64,000 nt of DNA from Lachnospiraceae bacterium (GTDB lineage: Bacteria > Bacillota > Clostridia > Lachnospirales > Lachnospiraceae), in the NCBI GenBank assembly GCA_017427415.1, contig JAFRSU010000065.1, forward strand, positions 19,205-83,204. Direction: 5' to 3'. Shown one piece after another: positions 9,501-16,337 of the stretch; the stretch's first letter is position 1; the number at the start of each line of letters is the position of its first letter. The notes under the pieces are model-generated. The model did no database searches. It saw only the letters and a list, made by a program, of their open reading frames with translations, and was not told the origin of the DNA. A program made the position numbers and the translations under genes.

Positions 9501-11033
9501 TGCGAGTATCGAATCCTCTCTCCGCTCTATCTCATCGAGTTCCTTATATATGTATGCCACGTGGTTGCCCGAACGGAATTTCTTTTCTCCGTGCAGTCCC
9601 GCGCAGCGCTTGTCGTCTGCTACTTCGTTCGCTCTTCTTACAGCGGTGTCTACATCTACCGGCTGTGAGCGCCCGCTGCGGTCATACATGATGGGAGCCA
9701 GAGGCTTTCTTGTGTTCCTATCGGTGTCAGGTGCTGTGCTGCCGCTGTTGCCCGCATATCTGATGTCGGACTGCCCTGTGCCCTCGGATGCTGCGTTTTG
9801 AACTTTCTGCGCTCCCGTACTGTATGCGATGCCGCCCTTTTCTCCTGCGGCATCCGCGCCGCAATTAAACGTGCCCTCGCCTTCTTTTTTGATCAGGCGT
9901 ACCGTACCCTCCTGTGCCGCACTGGGCATGAATACCGTATCGTCTTCTGTACGGTCTTCCTCGGGTACACGCTCACGGATGGCGGGCTGGTCTATCTTAA
10001 AGTCTGCTTCATTTGCTTTTCCGCCGTCCTGTGCTTTCCGGGCGTCACACGCTTTTCCGACAGTCACTGTCAGATCGGCTTCTTCTGTCTCATTCGCCGG
10101 CACGTAGATGCCTGCTGCCTTTGCAGCATCTAAGTCATACGAGCGTCTTCCTGCCGACATGAATGAACGCATGTCGCAGCCGCAGGACCTTCTTATGCGG
10201 GTCTTAAATTTGTTGTAATAACATCCCGGCTCTTTGCCGTCCATCGCGTCCATCGATGCCTGTATCACCAGCTCGGCGAACTGCTCCGGGTCATCCGAAC
10301 AGGATGTTATGCTCGGATGGTAATAATATGCGGCAGGTATGCCTCCGAATCCGGTGACTATGATGTCATCGGGAGCTTTTAAGTCATACTCCGACAGCTT
10401 TTCACATACCGCTATGGCTGTTTTATCGTCTATACATATGAAGCCCTGAGGGATATCACTGCCCGAAAGTAACTTATCTATGGCTTTCCCTATCACTTCA
10501 TCCTTGTAATCGCCGTAACAGATTTTTTTGTCGGTAAACTCTATATCGTTTTCCTTTAACGTCTCACGATAGATATTTATAAAATTAGCGCTCTTTTCAT
10601 CGTCATTTTTAAATCCTGCCACAAAATACAGGTTTCTGGCGTTGTGCTCGTTGATCACATGGTCGAGCATGCTTTTGAAACTGTCGCGGTAATCACGTAC
10701 TATAGAATAGCATCCGTGCTTCTCCGATCCTATGCTTATTACCGGCTTACCTGCGGCCTGTGCACTCTCGATCAGGCTGTTTGCTACTTCGCTGTTGTTG
10801 ATACTCTCCGGAAATACTATGACCACATCCACATCGTCATAGTTTATGACCTCGTAAATGGCTTTTGCTCCCTGCAGGCTTAAGTCGTTTTTCCTAAAGT
10901 CGCGGAAGCTGTTGTATGCCACGGTCTTCCAACCCCTGAGCGAAGCGGCCCTGTTTATGGCACTTAAATATTCAGTTCTTACTCTGTCCTGCATTTTTGC
11001 AAGGCAAATACCTAAAACCTTACATTTTTCCAT
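6558..11033 (-). CDS. LacI-like sensor / degenerate GGDEF / EAL phosphodiesterase with beta-helix-like C terminus
   Basis: A 1491-residue protein with no signal peptide or membrane segment. Residues 1-287 are a LacI-type periplasmic-binding fold without the HTH, ending in the RRSCGCD motif. Residues 290-490 are a low-complexity linker and 490-690 may be a GAF-like region. The GGDEF domain (about 690-830) has AEGEY in place of GGDEF, so it is probably not a cyclase. The EAL domain (about 875-1110) keeps EAL 896-898, N952, E981, DDYGTG 1011-1016, K1032, E1068 and QGY 1088-1090, so c-di-GMP hydrolysis is expected. Residues about 1130-1491 are short Gly/Asn/Ser-rich beta repeats (VALGSINGK, AGIGSLNGY, IGIGSLAGQ) like a right-handed beta-helix. 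It lies just upstream of the pilus operon. The architecture is unusual. Confidence 0.9.
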   Translation of the reverse strand: MEKCKVLGICLAKMQDRVRTEYLSAINRAASLRGWKTVAYNSFRDFRKNDLSLQGAKAIYEVINYDDVDVVIVFPESINNSEVANSLIESAQAAGKPVISIGSEKHGCYSIVRDYRDSFKSMLDHVINEHNARNLYFVAGFKNDDEKSANFINIYRETLKENDIEFTDKKICYGDYKDEVIGKAIDKLLSGSDIPQGFICIDDKTAIAVCEKLSEYDLKAPDDIIVTGFGGIPAAYYYHPSITSCSDDPEQFAELVIQASMDAMDGKEPGCYYNKFKTRIRRSCGCDMRSFMSAGRRSYDLDAAKAAGIYVPANETEEADLTVTVGKACDARKAQDGGKANEADFKIDQPAIRERVPEEDRTEDDTVFMPSAAQEGTVRLIKKEGEGTFNCGADAAGEKGGIAYSTGAQKVQNAASEGTGQSDIRYAGNSGSTAPDTDRNTRKPLAPIMYDRSGRSQPVDVDTAVRRANEVADDKRCAGLHGEKKFRSGNHVAYIYKELDEIERREDSILAWLDRMLEITELSDICDEISKRMPSGGELFLYTELLESNFDIETFDEKHSDKTKGSAEERLNSLKLTKIISSKDLPSAGHRTGEDGGNCITGEEITLKDIARCYIDSKPDGRMLVLNPIFIGDFVCGFYTLKTAVVSEIRSNTKLLNTGLNLVFRFLANQNRQQRMLYNIENSVYVSSMTGLPNLKGSTRWFESFAAVTESHKKPLSISVFSIPRYTYIYENYGLNEIEEAVRLVVENIRSSCKKSSFIGQFAEGEYIVIEHENEINSQVDGIIEGAYADEIFSSFERLMQDYNRTSTKEYFLEVNYGTATVDVGWDSTLENLVRMAVSDMYLRRLRQGRANPVIRGRTFDSEYFTTFELLVDRNLFRYHFQPIVDAATGKIVAYEALMRTGGGISMAPLDVIEIAKNANRLYDIEKATLYNVLKIYEENLDKFGDKKLFINLLPGNFLKSEERDTLIEKYGKHIGNVVFEVTEADTVSDEELDMLRSINYDGNYASLAVDDYGTGHSNIVNLLRYTPNIIKIDRYLISNIQDDANKQMFVKNTIEFAEANGIKVLAEGVETFDEMKTVIEYGVDYIQGYYTAHPSAEIMQQIPNNIRNEILSESIKTARFNNDNLVYNAKAGETVNLLELALKKYTTVNVLGGKVRLVGEPANIIDMVIKVMDGKKTDLTFENVNLRGVNETTVQLGRDSETALSIIGECTLNKDGIYVPAGSRLAVGGDGNLHIITSRNLSFGVGSNANEPHGDIVFDMTGNVRIVANGDKVVGIGGGRCENSRIRLMNGSFDISAKAINAVAVGSNSGNTDIYIGRTAHCRLKSDGNDSVALGSINGKSEIVCRGKLDIIGDGEKAAGIGSLNGYTKTDLLSNDISVALHSYCGIGIGSLAGQAELKLEDANVDIYAEGTQINGFGSGEDVAKGEINGSRLSVEILAGIPRSFGAQKGEMVLNYGSVTSMRDTSVEVLDSHHQRLKPRYIENGVVFEA

Positions 11034-11252
11034 AAACTTCCCCCAATAAGACTAAATTGTCTTACACTTGCTTCTCTGGTACTATATATAGGCACACAAA
11101 CCCCATATATTGGGGCCTTGCGGATATATCAGTGTATACTTCCCCTTACTGTATCATAGTATAACAAATTTCATGGTTTTTTTATACGCGAATTTTTGGT
11201 GTTTTTTACTATCAATTTTTTACATTAAAATATTAAATATTTATTATATGAC

Positions 11253-11300
11253 TTGTATTTATCATCTTTATGGTGTATACTATCTTTACCGTAAAGATAG
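11253..11300 (+). promoter_or_regulatory. Promoter and perfect 21-bp palindromic operator of the RelBE-like pair
   Basis: TTGTAT (11253-11258), a 17-nt spacer and TATACT (11276-11281). A perfect inverted repeat, CTATCTTTAC / GTAAAGATAG around one C (11280-11300), overlaps the end of the -10 box. Such placement suits autorepression by the ribbon-helix-helix antitoxin. Confidence 0.75.
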
Positions 11301-11314
11301 AGGGGGTGTTCTAT

Positions 11315-11584
11315 ATGGCAGTCAAAGCGATTAATTTTAAAATAGATGAAGCTGAGCTTGCAGATATCCATCAGGTATCTTCCGTTTTCAACATGACACA
11401 GACCGATATAATTAAAAATGCTCTCAGGCAGTATATCGCCAAGTTAAAAAAAGACCCGTTCTACAGGTTAACCGTGAAGGTTAAAGATGCAGATCAGGCA
11501 GAGACAGAGGAGATTTTGGATCATATCGACCGGATGAGTGACGACGACCTGGAAATCGTGTCCACAGAACGATTTACTACATAG
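11315..11584 (+). CDS. RelB-type antitoxin
   Basis: An 89-residue protein beginning MAVKAINFKIDEAELADIHQ. The N-terminal strand and two helices (SSVFNMTQTDIIKNALRQYI) look like a ribbon-helix-helix DNA-binding domain, and the acidic C-terminal half (DADQAETEEILDHIDRMSDD) is the part that would wrap the toxin. ATG 11315 has AGGGGGTG upstream; an upstream in-frame ATG at 11270 lies inside the promoter and is not used. The toxin gene follows after 12 nt. Antitoxins of this kind neutralise the toxin and repress their own operon, here probably through the palindrome at 11280-11300. Confidence 0.82.
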   Translation: MAVKAINFKIDEAELADIHQVSSVFNMTQTDIIKNALRQYIAKLKKDPFYRLTVKVKDADQAETEEILDHIDRMSDDDLEIVSTERFTT

Positions 11585-11596
11585 AACGGAGTATAT

Positions 11597-11899
11597 ATGG
11601 CAGAATCGAATCATTTTTCCTACGAGATACGATATAGTAAGGCTGCAATGAAGTTTTTCTCTTCTCACGAAGATATAAAGCTGCAGTACTGTGAGAACAT
11701 CAGAAAGCTTATAACAAACGATCATCCGGAAAACGTAGATATTAAAAGGATAAAAGGGACCAGGAGCACCTACTACCGCATGCGTATTGGCGGCTGGCGT
11801 GTGATATATGCGATCATAGACGGCAAGATTATTGTGATCGACACGATAATGGCCGGTTCCAGAGGCGATATCTACAAAAAGACTGACGGTCTAAAATGA
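11597..11899 (+). CDS. RelE/ParE-family toxin
   Basis: A 100-residue protein with the RelE fold signature: YEIRYSKAAMKFFSSHE at the N terminus, then IKRIKGTRSTYYRMRIGGWR and VIYAIIDGKIIVIDTI near the C terminus, ending GDIYKK. RelE toxins cut mRNA on the ribosome. Basic residues in the second half (Lys/Arg of the KGTRSTYYRMR stretch) fit the catalytic face, but I cannot assign single catalytic residues. CGGAG precedes the ATG. It forms a bicistronic unit with the antitoxin and is followed by an intrinsic terminator at 11944-11985. Confidence 0.85.
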   Translation: MAESNHFSYEIRYSKAAMKFFSSHEDIKLQYCENIRKLITNDHPENVDIKRIKGTRSTYYRMRIGGWRVIYAIIDGKIIVIDTIMAGSRGDIYKKTDGLK

Positions 11900-11943
11900 A
11901 TCAAGCGAAATGGCTCAAATATGCAAAATAACTCAAACAAGAA

Positions 11944-11985
11944 AACAGTGCAAGTGAGGTAGCTCCTCATTTGCACTGTTCTTTT
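11944..11985 (+). terminator. Intrinsic terminator after the RelBE-like operon
   Basis: AACAGTGCAAGTGAGG, loop TAGCT, CCTCATTTGCACTGTT, then CTTTT. A near-perfect 16-bp stem with a U tract. Confidence 0.85.
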
Positions 11986-12001
11986 ATGTTCCGTTAATAA
12001 T

Positions 12002-12031
12002 ATGTCAGCGAAGCTGACTGATGAGGTGTTT
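12002..12031. repeat. Short palindromic repeat copy
   Basis: TGTCAGCGAAGCTGACTGATGAGGTG, the same unit as in the 6237-6303 cluster, lying just downstream of the putP stop codon. Confidence 0.65.
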
Positions 12032-12047
12032 TCCTCACAATTTTCAA

Positions 12048-13556
12048 TTAGTCTACCGGATTCTGTGCCTTGTCAAACATATCAAGTACTTCCTGTGTGG
12101 GCTCGTGGTCAAGCTTGGTCACCGCTACAGCTGCTATCATGCCGCAGATGAATCCGGGGATAATCTCATAAAGTCCTGTAGAGCTTGAAAGAAATGCATA
12201 CCAAAGAGCATCCACACCGAAGCCTACAGCTATACCGGCTACAGCTCCCTTATAGGTGAAGCGTTTCCAGTGAAGTGCAAGCAGGATAACGGGACCGAAA
12301 GATGCACCGAATGCACCCCATGCACACTCAACAAGCGCCATGATGCCGCCGTTATTGGGATTAAGCGCTATGATAAGGGCTACAACGGAGATGACCGCTA
12401 CTACGATACGTCCTACAAGCATCATTTCCTTGTCATCGGCTTTTTTCCTGATCATCTTCTTATATACGTCGGATGCAAATGCCGATGATGATGCGAGCAG
12501 CTGCGAATCGGCTGTGCTCATGGATGCAGCAAGGATGGCTGAGAGGAGGATACCGCCTATAAATGCAGGGAACAGGTCTCTTACCATTACGATGAAGACC
12601 TTCTTCTGCTCGCCCTCTGCCAAGAAGCTTCCGAGGTACTCATGTCCTACAAGTGCTACTACACAGGCCATCACAAGGATGAGTGTGGTCCATACGATAC
12701 CGGTCACTCTTGATTTTCTCATTTCCTTTTCGGAACGGATAGCCATGTAACGTACCAAAATATGGGGCATACCGAAATATCCGAGGCCCCAGCCCAGTCC
12801 GCTCAATATATCGGACATACTCTTCCAGTCAAATTTGCCGGATGAGAGCAGGTTGTAGTAGTTTTCGTCGGTTACTACAGGTGCCATGGGAGTAAAATCA
12901 GCCTTGCCCATAGCTACGACTGCGATGATAGGTGCTGCCATGATAGCTGCGAGCATCATGAGGCCCTGTACGAAGTCGGTCCAGCATACGGCGTTGAATC
13001 CGCCGAGGAATGTATAAAGCAGGATAATAGCTGTCGCTCCGATCATTACCCAGTGCTTTTTATCATCTGAGAATCCGAATACCGTCTGGAACAGTGTACC
13101 GCATGCGTCTATACTTGATGCGGCATATACACAATATGCCACGATGAATACGATAGCACTGATGACGAGCAGTATGTGGCTCTTTGACTTAAATCTGTTG
13201 GTAAGGAACTGCGGGATAGTGATAGAGTCGTCCGCAATGATCGAGAAACGGCGCAGTCCGGGCGCTACAACTATCCACGCAAGGACTGTTCCTATAAGAA
13301 GTCCTATTGCGATCCATACCTGGCCCATACCCCAGAGATAGATGGATCCGGGCAGTCCCATGAGTACCCACGCGCTCATGTCCGATGCTCCTGCAGAGAG
13401 TGCCGCTACCAGACCGTTCATGTTACGGTTGCCGAGGAAATACGACTTGTCTCCGCCTTTTTCCTTTCTTCCCTTAAGGAAGAAGATGATTCCGATTGCC
13501 AGCACTATCACCAGATAGATGGCAAACGCAATCGATTCCTGTAAACTCCTGTCCAT
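12048..13556 (-). CDS. putP: Sodium/proline symporter PutP
   Basis: A 502-residue sodium:solute symporter with about 13 membrane helices. The N-terminal half contains GGDKSYFLGNRNMNGLVAAL and ASDMSAWVLMGLPG, the PutP form of the SSS signature with the Ser/Asp residues that bind sodium. The length equals that of E. coli PutP. It would import proline with Na+. ATG 13556 is preceded by AGGAGGAC. It is flanked by repeats on both sides, followed by no partner gene, and probably transcribed alone. Specificity for proline is inferred from overall similarity; other small solutes remain possible. Confidence 0.9.
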   Translation of the reverse strand: MDRSLQESIAFAIYLVIVLAIGIIFFLKGRKEKGGDKSYFLGNRNMNGLVAALSAGASDMSAWVLMGLPGSIYLWGMGQVWIAIGLLIGTVLAWIVVAPGLRRFSIIADDSITIPQFLTNRFKSKSHILLVISAIVFIVAYCVYAASSIDACGTLFQTVFGFSDDKKHWVMIGATAIILLYTFLGGFNAVCWTDFVQGLMMLAAIMAAPIIAVVAMGKADFTPMAPVVTDENYYNLLSSGKFDWKSMSDILSGLGWGLGYFGMPHILVRYMAIRSEKEMRKSRVTGIVWTTLILVMACVVALVGHEYLGSFLAEGEQKKVFIVMVRDLFPAFIGGILLSAILAASMSTADSQLLASSSAFASDVYKKMIRKKADDKEMMLVGRIVVAVISVVALIIALNPNNGGIMALVECAWGAFGASFGPVILLALHWKRFTYKGAVAGIAVGFGVDALWYAFLSSSTGLYEIIPGFICGMIAAVAVTKLDHEPTQEVLDMFDKAQNPVD

Positions 13557-13646
13557 TTTTTGTCCTCCTGTATTTTATGGTCGCATAGCTGCGACCACTA
13601 AGTACGTATATATGTTTTTTAGGCTTCCCCTTGAAGGGAAGGCTTT

Positions 13647-13756
13647 ATCATAGTACCTCTATCGTAGTACCTTCCACCATAGTGCCTTTATCGTAGTACC
13701 TTCCACCATAGTGCCTTTATCGTAGTACCTTTATCGTAGTACCTTTATCATAATAC
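13647..13756. repeat. Tandem minisatellite of 14/15-nt units
   Basis: Seven full units plus a partial one. Plus-strand units are ATCATAGTACCTCT, ATCGTAGTACCTTCC, ACCATAGTGCCTTT, ATCGTAGTACCTTCC, ACCATAGTGCCTTT, ATCGTAGTACCTTT twice, then ATCATAATAC. The last partial unit contains the stop codon and final codons of the lysA-like gene. Unit order shows a higher-order duplication (15-nt and 14-nt units alternate). Confidence 0.9.
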
Positions 13757-15007
13757 TTTTTTCATGATATCGCAGAAATCAAATGTAGCGAAGTAATCCT
13801 TGGCGGTCTCGGCCCTGCGGATCATCTCTACACTGCCGTCCTCGTGGAGCAGGAGCTCCTTGGATCTTAACATGCCGTTGTAATTATATCCCATGGAGAA
13901 GCCATGTGCTCCCGTATCATGGATGCAGATATAATCTCCCATCGCAATCTCGGGCAATTCCCTGTCGATGGCAAACTTATCGTTGTTTTCGCAAAGATTT
14001 CCTACCACATCATATACATGGTCCTTGGGTGCATTTTCTTTGCCGAGTACGGTCAGATGGTGGTAAGCGCCGTACATGGCGGGTCTCATGAGGTTGGCTG
14101 CACAGGCATCCACACCTATGTATTCCTTATAGGTATGCTTTTCGTGGATAGCCTTTACGATCAGATGTCCGTAAGGTGCCAGCATGAATCTGCCGAGCTC
14201 CGTAAATATAGCCACTTCCATGCCTGCCGGCTCGATCACTTCTTCGTATGCCTTCTTTACGCCCTCGCCGATCTTTAAGATGTCGCAGCCCTCCTGGTCA
14301 GGTCTGTAAGGGATGCCCACACCGCCGGAAAGGTTGATATATTTTACGTCACAGCCGGTCTCATCTCTTAACTCCACAGCCAGCTTGAACAGATCTTTTG
14401 CAAGCATGGGATAATAGTCATTTGACACAGCACCGCTGCAGAGGAACGCGTGGATACCGAACTTCTTCGCACCGAGTTCTTTTAATCTCTTAAAAGCCTC
14501 CGCTATCTGTGCCCTGGTCATGCCGTACTTAGCATCTCCGGGGTTGTCCATAATGCCGTTTGATACATTATATACTCCGCCCGGATTGAACCTGCAGAAT
14601 ATAGTCTCGGGCACTCCGCACTCTTTATCAAGGAAGTCCACGAGTGTGATATCATCCAGATTGATATATCCGCCCAGGCTCCTGCACTTTGTAAACTCGC
14701 CGACAGGTGTCTCATTGGATGAGAACATGATGTCACCCTCACCCATTCCGCAAGCCTCGGCTATGAGCAGCTCCTGCATCGACGCACAGTCCACACCGCA
14801 GCCTTCGCTCTTAAGTACATTGATGATAAACGGATTGGGCGTAGCCTTTACCGCAAAAAACTCCTTAAATCCTTTGTTCCAGCTAAATGCCTGCTTTAAC
14901 TTTCTTGCATTTTCCCTGATGCCCTTTTCGTCATAGATATGAAAGGGAGTGGGATATTTCTTCACAATCTCTTCTATCTGCTCTTTTGTTACAAACGGTG
15001 TCTTCAT
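13748..15007 (-). CDS. lysA: Diaminopimelate decarboxylase-like PLP enzyme
   Basis: A 419-residue fold-type III PLP decarboxylase. The PLP lysine sits in FFAVKATPNP near residue 53. The glycine-rich phosphate loop is INLSGGVGIPY, the active-site Cys-Glu motif is NLCENNDKFA, and DTGAHGFSMGYNYNG closes the site. The length fits LysA (meso-diaminopimelate to lysine, last step of lysine synthesis). ATG 15007 has GCGAGGAC upstream. It is monocistronic; no lysine riboswitch is recognisable in the leader. The stop codon lies in the first unit of the tandem repeat. Related decarboxylases for other diamino acids share these motifs, so the substrate is inferred. Confidence 0.85.
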   Translation of the reverse strand: MKTPFVTKEQIEEIVKKYPTPFHIYDEKGIRENARKLKQAFSWNKGFKEFFAVKATPNPFIINVLKSEGCGVDCASMQELLIAEACGMGEGDIMFSSNETPVGEFTKCRSLGGYINLDDITLVDFLDKECGVPETIFCRFNPGGVYNVSNGIMDNPGDAKYGMTRAQIAEAFKRLKELGAKKFGIHAFLCSGAVSNDYYPMLAKDLFKLAVELRDETGCDVKYINLSGGVGIPYRPDQEGCDILKIGEGVKKAYEEVIEPAGMEVAIFTELGRFMLAPYGHLIVKAIHEKHTYKEYIGVDACAANLMRPAMYGAYHHLTVLGKENAPKDHVYDVVGNLCENNDKFAIDRELPEIAMGDYICIHDTGAHGFSMGYNYNGMLRSKELLLHEDGSVEMIRRAETAKDYFATFDFCDIMKKVL

Positions 15008-15180
15008 CTTTTAGTCCTCGCTCGATATAACCTCATACTCTATATTTTTTTATTCTTCAGGCTATATCTTCTCTCTTAATATATTAATTTTTTATAAACA
15101 ACATGAATAAAATATCATATTTTAGATGACTATGCAAGAATTTCTTAATAAAAATACAAAAATATCAATCGAAAATATGT

Positions 15181-15209
15181 TTGACTTTTATCCAAAATGA
15201 TGGTATATT
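15181..15209 (+). promoter_or_regulatory. Promoter of orphan antitoxin-like RNA
   Basis: TTGACT (15181-15186), a 17-nt spacer and TATATT (15204-15209), directly ahead of the small RNA gene. Confidence 0.7.
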
Positions 15210-15215
15210 ATAAAT

Positions 15216-15313
15216 ACAAAAAGGTGCTGTCCGTAGAACGACGGTCAGCTGCCTAACAACGGGTTACAAAAAATAACCGCGAGCTTGGGAAGCTTATGGG
15301 CGGTTATTTTTTT
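15216..15313 (+). ncRNA. Orphan antitoxin-like small RNA
   Basis: About 98 nt, in the 363-base gap between lysA and tagD. It starts near AAAAAGGTGCTGTCCG, has a small hairpin (CCGT AGAACG ACGG), then GGTCAGCTGCCTAACAACGG and GTTACAAAA, and ends in a terminator AATAACCGC...GGGCGGTTATTTTTTT. It matches, base for base over most of its length, the antisense RNAs at 16177-16281 and 21256-21362. No toxin peptide faces it here, because the opposite strand beyond it is tagD. It may act in trans on the other loci or be a relic. Confidence 0.72.
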
Positions 15314-15370
15314 ATGCTTTAAATATTTAGTTTTAGTATAGGGGTCAGGTACCATTAAAAAAATCTTAAT

Positions 15371-15763
15371 TTATTTCTTCTCAAATAAATCCTGCTTGAT
15401 CTTAGTTGTCGATATGCCTTCAGTTCTGGGAAGATATACAACTTCACAGTACTCTTTAAGGAAATCAAATTTGCCGGTCCAATCATCACCCATTACGAAT
15501 ACATCTACGTTATTGTTCACTACATCATCGATTTTCTGTTCCCAAGTGTATTCAGGAAGCACCTCATCGACATAACGTATTGCTTCAAGGATCTTCTTCC
15601 TGTCCTCAAAGCTGTAATATGCTTTCTTACCTTTTATGGCATTAAATTCGTCGGAAGACACTACTACTATCAGGTAGTCACCGAGTTCTCTGGCACGTCT
15701 TAATAAGTTGATGTGTCCTACATGAAGCAGGTCATATGTTCCGTATGTAATAACTTTTCTCAT
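15371..15763 (-). CDS. tagD: Glycerol-3-phosphate cytidylyltransferase (TagD-like)
   Basis: A 130-residue nucleotidyltransferase with the HxGH motif in YGTYDLLHVGHINLLRRA and the C-terminal RTEGISTTKIK (the ISTT signature). TagD makes CDP-glycerol from CTP and glycerol 3-phosphate for teichoic acid and related surface polymers. The length matches TagD of Bacillus (129 residues). The start was placed at ATG 15763 because CGGAGG sits 4-5 nt upstream; a 29-residue N-terminal extension is unlikely. No teichoic acid genes are adjacent, so a role in another CDP-alditol pathway is possible. Confidence 0.88.
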   Translation of the reverse strand: MRKVITYGTYDLLHVGHINLLRRARELGDYLIVVVSSDEFNAIKGKKAYYSFEDRKKILEAIRYVDEVLPEYTWEQKIDDVVNNNVDVFVMGDDWTGKFDFLKEYCEVVYLPRTEGISTTKIKQDLFEKK

Positions 15764-15944
15764 TTTTCCTCCGTGGTCGGGATTATAATAATACCGACTT
15801 GTGTTAGTTAAATATTGAAAAATCCTGGATATGTAGTAAATTGACAGCATAATTCAAAAAGAATATATTTTGTAAGTATTACAACATCCGCGTTGTAGAA
15901 TACCATATATATATAATTATATCAAGTTTTTTCTTCTAAAGGCA

Positions 15945-15973
15945 TTGACAATCGAACGTATGTTTGCTATAAT
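15945..15973 (+). promoter_or_regulatory. Consensus promoter of type I toxin mRNA (locus 1)
   Basis: TTGACA (15945-15950), a 17-nt spacer and TATAAT (15968-15973), a perfect consensus. The mRNA would start near 15980. Confidence 0.85.
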
Positions 15974-16049
15974 ATAGGTGTTGTCCAGACGGATGGCGGT
16001 TAGCTGCCTCACCGGAGAAGTGTAAGGGCTTCTCAGGAAGGAGGTAGAG

Positions 16050-16163
16050 ATGAGTGTTTCGGAAGTTTTCGAACTGGTTATCATGCTCTGCGCTATTGCC
16101 AAGTTGTTTTATACAATTGGCAAGGATATTTCCAAGCGAAAGAGAAATGATAAACAGAACTAA
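16050..16163 (+). CDS. Holin-like type I toxin peptide (locus 1)
   Basis: A 37-residue peptide, MSVSEVFELVIMLCAIAKLF followed by YTIGKD and a basic tail (SKRKRNDKQ). One membrane helix with a charged C terminus and the M-[ST]-V-x-E start resembles the putative holin-like toxins (TxpA/BsrG group) of Firmicutes. ATG 16050 has GGAAGGAGG at 5-6 nt. The mRNA leader has a GAGAAG / CTTCTC hairpin next to the Shine-Dalgarno. An antisense RNA gene converges from the right and shares the terminator. A near-copy is at 21146. The peptide is too short for ordinary ORF calling. Confidence 0.82.
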   Translation: MSVSEVFELVIMLCAIAKLFYTIGKDISKRKRNDKQN

Positions 16164-16176
16164 GCTAAAAAAGCAC

Positions 16177-16281
16177 AAAAAAATAACCGCCCATAAGCTT
16201 GCCGGCTGAAAGGTTGCGGTTATTCTTTGTAACCCGTAGTTAGGCAGCTGACCGTCGTTTTGACGGGCAACACCTTTTTGT
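16177..16281 (-). ncRNA. Antisense antitoxin RNA (locus 1)
   Basis: About 105 nt on the minus strand, starting just after the promoter at 16288-16316 and ending in the U tract at 16177-16183. The 5' part has a CCGTC AAAAC GACGG hairpin then GGTCAGCTGCCTAACTACGG; the 3' part is AATAACCGC...GGGCGGTTATTTTTTT. Its 3' end overlaps the toxin mRNA's 3' end by about 50 nt through a shared two-way terminator, giving full complementarity there. The 5' ends of the two RNAs carry the same motif (GGTGTTG, GG[CT]AGCTGCCT) as an inverted repeat. Confidence 0.75.
16181..16228. terminator. Bidirectional terminator shared by toxin mRNA and antitoxin RNA (locus 1)
   Basis: AATAACCGCCCATAAGC at the left and GGTTGCGGTTATTCTTTG at the right form the stem AATAACCGC / GCGGTTATT. 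U tracts exist on both sides. Confidence 0.8.
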
Positions 16282-16287
16282 ATCTTT

Positions 16288-16316
16288 ACTATACATCTAA
16301 ATAATAAAAAAGTCAA
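16288..16316 (-). promoter_or_regulatory. Promoter of antisense RNA (locus 1)
   Basis: On the minus strand TTGACT (16316-16311), a 17-nt spacer and TATAGT (16293-16288). Confidence 0.75.
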
Positions 16317-16337
16317 GATATTTCCGATCGTATGTTC

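Noticed and set aside
9357..9853. Several overlapping frames of 60-120 codons within the EAL protein gene
   Set aside because: Shadows of the linker-encoding region; the long minus-strand frame is continuous and has clear domains.
13647..13756. CRISPR-like array
   Set aside because: Units of 14-15 nt are directly adjacent with no spacers and there are no cas genes.
15008..15180. Lysine riboswitch before the lysA-like gene
   Set aside because: None of the conserved L-box sequences can be read in the AT-rich leader.
15936..16316. 126-codon minus-strand frame across toxin locus 1
   Set aside because: It runs through the antisense RNA gene, its terminator and the facing toxin, with no ribosome site.
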